A stretch of DNA of 7,127 bases from Candidatus Phycorickettsia trachydisci (lineage in GTDB: Bacteria; Pseudomonadota; Alphaproteobacteria; Rickettsiales; Rickettsiaceae), in the NCBI GenBank assembly GCA_945875085.1, contig CAMCJU010000043.1, forward strand, positions 1-7,127, in the 5' to 3' direction. Made by a program: the position numbers and the translations under genes. The notes beneath the pieces were generated by a model that saw only the letters and a program-made list of their open reading frames with translations, did no database searches and was not told where the DNA came from. Below, piece after piece: positions 1 through 4,996 of this stretch (position 1 is the stretch's first letter; every line of letters begins with the position of its first letter).

Positions 1-60
1 ATTAATATCTTTTTCCGATATTTTGGACAAAATACAATATGATACTTACATGAATATGAA

Positions 61-217
61 ATGTTGTTTTTAGTTTTATACGTTATTTTCATCTCAATAG
101 GATGGCATAATCCTATCTCTTAGTCCAGAACGTTTTAGCCTTATATCCCCATATAGTAAATTAGGGGCTTTACGGCTGCATTTGGTAAAAGTTTATACGG
201 ATCAAATGAAGGCCTAA
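61..217 (+). other. Possible gene debris upstream of the cysteine-rich gene
   Basis: No intact gene is visible in bases 1-222. At 61-120 one frame reads ATG plus a 20-residue hydrophobic peptide (MLFLVLYVIFISIGWHNPIS) that resembles a signal peptide and then meets TAG. A second frame is open without a start codon from 101 to TAA at 215-217 and ends in a protein-like stretch (KLGALRLHLVKVYTDQMKA). The first frame reopens from 160 and runs without a stop into the gene at 223, after stops at 121, 136, 154 and 157. This could be the decayed 5' part of the neighbouring gene, the tail of another lost gene, or chance in AT-rich DNA. I recognise no family. Confidence 0.2.
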
Positions 218-222
218 CAGGC

Positions 223-540
223 ATGAAAATTCAATGCCTGACCCAAGACAAGTTATGTCTGGATACTGTTGCAAATGCACACAAGTTATTAAGTCCATGC
301 AGCAACAAGAAAGTCGAAACTCATATGTGCCCTAAAGAAGAAGCAGGTGCGATAATAGAGAAGATAGAAAATTTGCCCGTCAAAGGTAGTAATGATGCCG
401 TCTGCATAACTACCTACAGAGGAAATACAACCAACAAAAAAATTCAATGCACATCTCCAAACAAAGAATGCGAAGAGGAGAAAGAGAAATTAGCAAAAAT
501 ATGCAATATAACGAAAGATAAGCTAAAGACATCCTACTAG
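223..540 (+). CDS. Small cysteine-rich hypothetical protein with internal duplication
   Basis: This encodes 105 residues of unrecognised family. It has eight cysteines at residues 5, 12, 26, 36, 61, 76, 83 and 94. The N- and C-terminal parts look like two copies of one unit: KIQC-x6-C-x13-C at the start and KIQC-x6-C-x10-C at the end. Twelve bases (aaaattcaatgc) are identical between the copies at 226-237 and 439-450. Many paired cysteines are typical of exported, disulfide-bonded proteins, but no signal peptide follows the chosen ATG. The start at 223 is the only ATG in the frame and has AAGG about 10 bases upstream. The frame is open back to 160, and a GSN-x-G-x-T stretch just upstream of the ATG resembles the sequence before the second copy, so the original protein may have begun further upstream. 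It ends 4 bp from the convergent lipase gene. It could be a truncated remnant. Confidence 0.55.
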   Translation: MKIQCLTQDKLCLDTVANAHKLLSPCSNKKVETHMCPKEEAGAIIEKIENLPVKGSNDAVCITTYRGNTTNKKIQCTSPNKECEEEKEKLAKICNITKDKLKTSY

Positions 541-544
541 CTCC

Positions 545-1759
545 TTATACATTAATACGGCCAGAAGATTGAGATTTCTTTAATTCGGGAGATTTCTGAA
601 ATACTTTTTTTCTCGCAGCCTCAAGCTCATTCAGACTATATGTAATCTTCTCTCTAAGATTGCCAGGGTTATCAATAACAAAATCCTGCTTTCCTACGCT
701 TGGATTTACTTTTTTAAGGTCACTTAACTCGCTAAATAACTTTTGCACATATTCCCCCTTGGAAGATAGAGATTTTTGATCAGTCTTGATAAGATTCTCT
801 AGCGACATCTGCTGACCAGCCTTAAACATAATCCCCCCCTGCCCCTTGACGATAACATCGCTAAAATTCTCTAATTTATGATCCTGAATCTGTGACATTC
901 CTGTTACTAGAAAGTTAACTGCCTTTGCTAGAATTTTAACAGACTTTGGGATAAACAAAGAGACCACCTCGCTAATTAGTGGAATGACATTGTCTTTTAA
1001 AATATCAAAGACCCGCCCTCCTCCTGGCGCATTTTTCTCAAATTTCGTCTTAATGTTAGAATTTACATTATCAAGGAAATTAGAGCGATTATCAGGCACG
1101 AGCTCAAAGACTTCGCCAGCTTGAGCATTTAGGGTGTTGATAAAATTAGGCCTGTTATTGACAACTATATGGTTTATATCAACCGTCTCAGGATTTAAGT
1201 TTTTCTCTTTGAGCATTTTGTCGATAATTGGCTGCGCACCAGGATTATCAAAAGTAATTGTTGAGATTTCCAAAGGCTTGATATCTCTCTGGCGCATTTG
1301 CAAAAAAAGATCGGTAGCTTGCATCTGAGCCATTGCAGCTCCTAATGAATGGCCTGTAAAGTGAAATTTATACTCAGATATTTCGGCGCCCAAATTATCT
1401 AAAATAGTTTCATTTAATATTTTAGCCGACTGGAGTTTACGAGGAGGGAGGTGCAAAATCAAATTGCCATCATCTATTAAATCATTGGCACCTTTTGAAT
1501 TAGCCTTGAGCCTTGTGCCTGCATTTGCACATACGATTTGTTTATTTTCTCGATCTATAAACACAGCGCAGCGATACTCAAATCCCTTTGTATCATCCAT
1601 GTAATCAGAGTATAAAAATAATTCATGATTTGGCGCGAGCTCTGCAGCCATCTCTTGATAATTAGCCTGCTTTTCTTCATTATCAGTATAGGCTAGCTGA
1701 GTGAATAAAACGTCCTTTTGCGCATTGCCTTGATAGATCTCCCAATCCTGTTTTTTCAT
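545..1759 (-). CDS. Lipase class 3 family protein, putative effector
   Basis: This 404-residue alpha/beta hydrolase is of the class 3 (fungal lipase-like) type, expected to cleave acyl esters of lipids. The nucleophile elbow is GHSLG at 136-140 (Ser138), preceded by the hydrophobic strand KFHF and followed by a small-residue helix (AAMAQMQA). The segment with AGT at 80-82 matches the RGT-type oxyanion loop. FDNPGAQ at 170-176 occupies the usual 'FGxPRVG' strand. His294 in DHKLENF is the likely catalytic histidine. The catalytic Asp expected in a 'VNxRDxVP' motif is not evident: here the motif reads VNNRPNFIN (200-208). Residues 257-287 form a hydrophobic or amphipathic insertion before the histidine. 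There is no signal peptide, and the tail is lysine-rich and hydrophilic, which would suit type IV secretion (inference). The start ATG has only a weak purine-rich (AAAAAGA) site upstream. It is divergent from the 759-aa gene and convergent with the cysteine-rich gene. Confidence 0.85.
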   Translation of the reverse strand: MKKQDWEIYQGNAQKDVLFTQLAYTDNEEKQANYQEMAAELAPNHELFLYSDYMDDTKGFEYRCAVFIDRENKQIVCANAGTRLKANSKGANDLIDDGNLILHLPPRKLQSAKILNETILDNLGAEISEYKFHFTGHSLGAAMAQMQATDLFLQMRQRDIKPLEISTITFDNPGAQPIIDKMLKEKNLNPETVDINHIVVNNRPNFINTLNAQAGEVFELVPDNRSNFLDNVNSNIKTKFEKNAPGGGRVFDILKDNVIPLISEVVSLFIPKSVKILAKAVNFLVTGMSQIQDHKLENFSDVIVKGQGGIMFKAGQQMSLENLIKTDQKSLSSKGEYVQKLFSELSDLKKVNPSVGKQDFVIDNPGNLREKITYSLNELEAARKKVFQKSPELKKSQSSGRINV

Positions 1760-1909
1760 AAATTTGTCTTTTTATAAAGTAGTTTTAATGAGTTTATCAG
1801 TCAGTTTTTTAAAAGACAAGTAACTTGAATATTTCCTTGGCATTTTAATGTTTCTGCATTGTATAATTGTCCTTTAAGCGTTGAGTTAACTATTAATTAA
1901 TGATTTAGC

Positions 1910-1950
1910 TTGTCGAAACATATTGAAAATTTATATAATATTAATATAAA
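1910..1950 (+). promoter_or_regulatory. Sigma70-like promoter(s) for the 759-aa gene
   Basis: TTGTCG at 1910-1915 (4 of 6 to TTGACA) is followed after 18 bases by a perfect TATAAT at 1934-1939. An overlapping alternative is TTGAAA at 1923-1928, then 16 bases, then TATAAA at 1945-1950. Either would start transcription at about 1946-1957. The surrounding AT-richness raises the chance of spurious matches, but the perfect -10 hexamer at a suitable spacing before a well-formed gene makes a promoter here likely. Confidence 0.5.
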
Positions 1951-1963
1951 CAAACAGAAGCGT

Positions 1964-1998
1964 TGCTTTATGAGGCGGACTTAAAAAAGGATAAAGCA
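1964..1998 (+). promoter_or_regulatory. Inverted repeat in 5' leader of the 759-aa gene
   Basis: TGCTTTAT at 1964-1971 and ATAAAGCA at 1991-1998 form a perfect 8-bp inverted repeat with a 19-base loop, just downstream of the predicted transcription start. No T-run follows, so it is not an intrinsic terminator. It could be an RNA hairpin in the leader or an operator. The stem is AU-rich and weak, so its function is uncertain. Confidence 0.25.
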
Positions 1999-2055
1999 TA
2001 GCCAAAAGCAGCGATTTAAAAATCAAGCAACTAAATGACAAAGAAATACAAACCC

Positions 2056-2061
2056 GAAAGG
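2056..2061 (+). promoter_or_regulatory. Shine-Dalgarno site of the 759-aa gene
   Basis: GAAAGG lies 9 bases before the ATG at 2071. It fixes the start there, because the nearby ATG at 2064 is in another frame and reaches a stop after seven codons. Confidence 0.6.
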
Positions 2062-2070
2062 CGATGAATC

Positions 2071-4350
2071 ATGAAAAATCCATATAGCGAAGAGGAGCTA
2101 GAGTTAATAACACTACTTGCAGACAGCAACAGGAATGCTTGGGGCAGGATTGCAGATATTATTGCAAATAAAGTTGGCGATATGGAATTTAACGCCAAGC
2201 TTCGGAGCGATAATACGCCAGCCTTAACAGCAGCAGATCCAGATAATCCTACAGCTGAAGAACAACAAGCTATTGATCTGTTTGAAAATTCTCAAGATGC
2301 CAAAAGCTTCTTAGCTTATTTTACTTTTAAGACTCGCGATCTTGATCAGTTCGAGGCAGTAGCGCAAAAATTACAAATAGCTCAAGAGTTAGAAGCTCAG
2401 CAACTGCCAATTTCAGAAGATGAGAAATTAACACTATCAGAATACAATAAAATTTCTAATTTACAATCTTTAGACAACAAGCAGGGAGAGATATTAACGA
2501 TGATGGCGCAAGGATCTACAAACCATCGGTTCTTGGAAGTTTATAATAGCATAAAAAAATCTACAGATATAGCATCAACTATAGGCTCGATGGCGCTAGA
2601 GGCAAAAAATTATAAAGATGGAGATCTAGCGCTGTATTTATCATCCAAAACAAAAGCCGTGCAAGGGAGGCAAACTTGGTCTGGCCATGAAGGGAAATTA
2701 GAAGAAGCATTCATTACTAAATATAACCATGCCGCCCCTATATACATAGACCGCAGAAACCCAGCTGAGCCAATAGTTACCAAATCAGATATATGGCAAG
2801 AACAAAGGAGTGATGCGCTGAATTTAGAAGAAATACTAAAAGCTGATGTGCTTAGGATTGATCCGGCAAAATTAGTAGATGAGCAAAGGGCAGAGCAATT
2901 AAAAAATATAGATTATGGATACAAGCAAGACCCAAAGGGCGCTTTCGTAACAGATGAGCATGGCCAGAAGGTAAAAAATACCTGGCAAGATGTAATGCAG
3001 TTTCGTTATGAGGAATTATCATATGCTTTACACGTTGGGCAGATTCCCTATCAAATCGAAGAGCACGAGATACAACTGGAAAAAATACGAAAGGAGCTGA
3101 AAGGGACATTAACTCAGGGCAAATTCTTAAAATCCTATATTGTATTTTTGGAAGAGAAAAAACAAGCTACGCAAGATGCCGCAAGCGTAAAGGCTTTGGA
3201 TGAAAACATTCTAGAGAAAACAAAGGCCCTAACATTAGTTAATAGTCAGAAACAACAATTAAAGCAAGATAAAACTAATATAAAGAATTTTATAAAAGAA
3301 AACAAAGGCTTAATACTACAAAATGACCAGCAGCGTCTGGATGGAAGATATTGGCTAAATCCCAAAACTATATTAAAGGGACACACACAATCCCTGGAAA
3401 ATGATTTTAGAGACTTGTCACAAAGAATGTTTCAGGCAACGCCAGAAGAGCGAGAGATGATCTGCTCAGAATTTGCCGCAAGATCTATCATATCTGTTAC
3501 AGATCAGCTAAATAGGCTTACCTCTTTAGATTTGCAAGCTCAAGGGATTATCGCTAACGAAGAGCGGATTATTAAGGAGCCCATTTCCAAAAAAGAAAAC
3601 TTAAGCAATATACATCCGGAAAGACTTGCAAAAATTTTGGAGCAATCTGGCTGCGTTACAAAAGTTGTAAACCCTGGCTTGAAAAATTTAATACAATTAG
3701 AAAATACCGCTAAAACTAAAATTGAAGCAAAGGACTATCAGGCAACTTTGCCCAAAAAACTTTATTCCATATTAAAGGACTCTAAAAGCCAAGAGGAATT
3801 TAAAAACAAAGCAACACAAGTAACCCAGATATACCAAGCAGCCTCTAAGGTAGAGTCTGATGTTATAGAAAGATCTAAAGAAACTTTTGCAGCACAACTG
3901 CAAGACATATATCAGCAATATACCAAGCAGCCTGATAAAGGTATATTAAGCAAAATCAAAGGCGCTTGTATTAAGGTATTGGAATTTTGCAGATTATATA
4001 CCAAGGACAAGAGCGCTAAGAAAAACTTGGGAGATTTGATCAGAGATATAGGCAAAGGTATTGAGCCAGAAGGTCCTGCAAAGCCATCGCTTGCTCAAGT
4101 GATCATAAATGAGCGAGAAAGAAGCGCTGCCGTTATAGGACATAGCCCAGAAAAATATAAAACCGCAATATCTAACAAGACCTTTGTTGATAAATTAGCA
4201 GAAAGAGGCATTGTTAAAGATCCCAGCACCAGCTTTCTCGATAAGCTAAAAGCGCAAGGCGCTCTGAAAAATCAGGGCAAAAGCTTTGTTGACAAAGCAG
4301 AAAGCGAAAAAGAAAGCAGCAACAATACATTAAATATCAACGCTAAATAA
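2071..4350 (+). CDS. Putative effector with permuted NlpC/P60 papain-fold-like domain
   Basis: This is a 759-residue cytosol-made protein with no signal peptide and no membrane segment. I infer a circularly permuted NlpC/P60 (YiiX-like) cysteine hydrolase, in which the histidine motif precedes the cysteine. Residues 183-190 (DGDLALYL) match the opening 'GDlil' strand. KYNHAAPIY at 217-225 matches the 'SHvgiy' motif, giving His220. MICSEFAA at 463-470 matches the late 'CSElv' motif, giving Cys465. NIHPERLAKILEQSG (513-527) fits the 'tPsdLa' segment that usually follows. Between His and Cys a long charged helical or coiled-coil insertion (about 328-411) separates the two halves. The N-terminal 180 residues are acidic and helical, of unknown role. 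The C-terminus has three FVDK-type units with a 17-residue period, then a Ser/Asn/Lys tail. Such domains act as proteases, amidases or acyl-transfer enzymes; the substrate is unknown. It is divergent from the lipase-like gene and its stop is 20 bp from the convergent trxA stop. The CDS itself is certain, the fold moderately so. Confidence 0.75.
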   Translation: MKNPYSEEELELITLLADSNRNAWGRIADIIANKVGDMEFNAKLRSDNTPALTAADPDNPTAEEQQAIDLFENSQDAKSFLAYFTFKTRDLDQFEAVAQKLQIAQELEAQQLPISEDEKLTLSEYNKISNLQSLDNKQGEILTMMAQGSTNHRFLEVYNSIKKSTDIASTIGSMALEAKNYKDGDLALYLSSKTKAVQGRQTWSGHEGKLEEAFITKYNHAAPIYIDRRNPAEPIVTKSDIWQEQRSDALNLEEILKADVLRIDPAKLVDEQRAEQLKNIDYGYKQDPKGAFVTDEHGQKVKNTWQDVMQFRYEELSYALHVGQIPYQIEEHEIQLEKIRKELKGTLTQGKFLKSYIVFLEEKKQATQDAASVKALDENILEKTKALTLVNSQKQQLKQDKTNIKNFIKENKGLILQNDQQRLDGRYWLNPKTILKGHTQSLENDFRDLSQRMFQATPEEREMICSEFAARSIISVTDQLNRLTSLDLQAQGIIANEERIIKEPISKKENLSNIHPERLAKILEQSGCVTKVVNPGLKNLIQLENTAKTKIEAKDYQATLPKKLYSILKDSKSQEEFKNKATQVTQIYQAASKVESDVIERSKETFAAQLQDIYQQYTKQPDKGILSKIKGACIKVLEFCRLYTKDKSAKKNLGDLIRDIGKGIEPEGPAKPSLAQVIINERERSAAVIGHSPEKYKTAISNKTFVDKLAERGIVKDPSTSFLDKLKAQGALKNQGKSFVDKAESEKESSNNTLNINAK
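3052..3303 (+). other. Coiled-coil insertion inside the papain-fold-like protein
   Basis: Residues about 328-411 of the 759-aa protein are very rich in Lys, Glu and Gln with regularly spaced Leu and Ile (for example IQLEKIRKELKG, ILEKTKALTLV and QKQQLKQDKTNIKNFIKE). There is a break around the aromatic stretch KFLKSYIVF (351-359). This pattern predicts two long antiparallel helices between the histidine and cysteine halves of the proposed catalytic domain. It may be a lid, a partner-binding arm or an oligomerisation element (inference). Confidence 0.5.
4177..4299 (+). repeat. C-terminal 17-residue FVDK repeat (three units)
   Basis: The protein repeats KTFVDKL (703-709), TSFLDKL (720-726) and KSFVDKA (737-743) at an exact 17-residue spacing. 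The first two full units also align after the core (AERGIVKDPS with KAQGALKNQG). The third breaks off into a Ser/Glu/Lys tail. The codons of the units have diverged more than the residues, which suggests the motif is kept at the protein level. This could be a short binding motif array or part of a secretion signal (inference). Confidence 0.6.
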
Positions 4351-4370
4351 AGAAAGATTGCCTTATAGGC

Positions 4371-4691
4371 TTATGGCAGATCCTGCTCTAGCCAGTCAAT
4401 AATTACCTCCTTAGCAACAGCGCCAATCTTAGTGCCAATAACTTTACCATCATTAAAAAGCATCAAGGTTGGAATACTTCTGACGCCAAGTTTAGATGGG
4501 GTATCTGGATTGTTTTGAATATCCATCTTAACTACCTTGATCTTGCCATCTAACTCTAATGATAATTCTTCGATTATCGGAGTAAGTAACCTACATGGAC
4601 CGCACCACTCTGCCCAAAAATCAACAAGCACTGGAATCTTACTATTTGCAATAGTTTGCTCAAAATCTTCGTCCGTAACTTCAAGAGTCAT
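4371..4691 (-). CDS. trxA: Thioredoxin
   Basis: This 106-residue cytosolic thioredoxin has the normal length for the family. It reduces protein disulfides and is itself recycled by NADPH-dependent thioredoxin reductase. The redox motif WCGPC lies at 29-33 (Cys30 and Cys33). The buried Asp24, Lys55 in VVKMDI and the cis-proline of RSIPT (Pro74) are all in place, so the protein should be active. The start ATG at 4691 has AGG seven bases upstream. It is transcribed toward the 759-aa gene, with 20 bp between the stops and no obvious strong terminator. Upstream lies a spacer of roughly 300 bp to ubiB, and no clear promoter stands out among its AT-rich hexamers. Confidence 0.97.
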   Translation of the reverse strand: MTLEVTDEDFEQTIANSKIPVLVDFWAEWCGPCRLLTPIIEELSLELDGKIKVVKMDIQNNPDTPSKLGVRSIPTLMLFNDGKVIGTKIGAVAKEVIIDWLEQDLP

Positions 4692-4783
4692 TTTTTTACC
4701 TAAAATTATTTAAATATATACCCATGCAATATTACCATCTTTTCGACAGTAAAAGCACATTTAATTTCTTGCTTTAAGTATTA

Positions 4784-4927
4784 TTAAACACCAATGCTGG
4801 CTTTCAAGTTTTCTAAATCCATAAAGTTTTCTAAATCCATTTTAATAATAGCCTCTTCAATAGTCAAGCTCATAATATCGAAAAAGGCTTCTTGGGCTGC
4901 TTGGGCTATTATCAAGATGATAGTCAT
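4784..4927 (-). CDS. Possible small protein (47 aa) between ubiB and trxA
   Basis: A 47-codon frame runs in the same direction as ubiB and trxA. It has a short hydrophobic N-terminus (MTIILIIAQAAQEAFF) and an acidic, helix-like remainder containing MDLENF-MDLENL, the product of an 18-bp tandem duplication that keeps the frame. It ends in two consecutive TAA codons. There is no convincing Shine-Dalgarno site, and I recognise no family. An antisense frame (4794-5000, +) is also open but is lower in quality. This could be a genuine small gene, the remnant of a longer one, or chance. Confidence 0.3.
   Translation of the reverse strand: MTIILIIAQAAQEAFFDIMSLTIEEAIIKMDLENFMDLENLKASIGV
4806..4840. 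repeat. 18-bp tandem direct repeat
   Basis: aagttttctaaatccat occurs at 4806-4822 and again at 4824-4840, two identical 17-bp copies with a period of 18 bp. The period is a multiple of three, so reading frames on either strand survive it. On the minus strand it encodes the MDLEN-MDLEN pair of the possible 47-aa protein. It looks like a recent slippage duplication. Confidence 0.9.
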
Positions 4928-4996
4928 TGAGTTTGGACTTATAACAATTTATCTACTAATAATCATAACAATAGATACCCTGATAAAGCCGCAAAT

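Larger units (their letters stand above)
1760..2070. other. Divergent intergenic region between lipase-like and papain-fold-like genes
   Basis: This is a 311-bp AT-rich spacer that must carry promoters for both flanking genes. On the + strand two overlapping sigma70-like promoters lie at about 1910-1950, leaving a leader of about 110-120 bases with an 8-bp inverted repeat and a short purine-rich Shine-Dalgarno site. For the lipase direction only weak matches are seen, for example TTAACT with an 18-base spacer to TATACA around 1859-1888 on the minus strand. The perfect palindrome TTAATTAA (1892-1899) lies between them. No RNA gene is recognised. Confidence 0.6.
4692..4996. other. Spacer between trxA and ubiB
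   Basis: This is about 305 bases of AT-rich sequence. It contains the 18-bp tandem repeat at 4806-4840 and the doubtful 47-codon frame. Directly after the ubiB stop the minus strand carries only short fragments with hydrophobic residues and no long frame. No RNA gene or clear terminator was found. Confidence 0.5.

Noticed and set aside
1134..1328. Open frame of 64 codons on the + strand
   Set aside because: It lies fully antisense to the conserved core of the lipase-like gene, which carries recognisable motifs.
2035..2067. Ten-codon leader peptide (MTKKYKPERR) just before the 759-aa gene
   Set aside because: It is in frame with the gene and ends in TGA 3 bases before its ATG, but it has no Shine-Dalgarno site and no regulatory codon pattern; such short frames are common by chance.
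2852..3109. Open frame of 85 codons on the - strand
   Set aside because: It lies antisense inside the 759-aa gene and has no recognisable protein features.
4360..4370. Small hairpin GCCT-TAT-AGGC between the convergent 759-aa gene and trxA stops
   Set aside because: A 4-bp stem with no T-run on either side is too weak to call a terminator.
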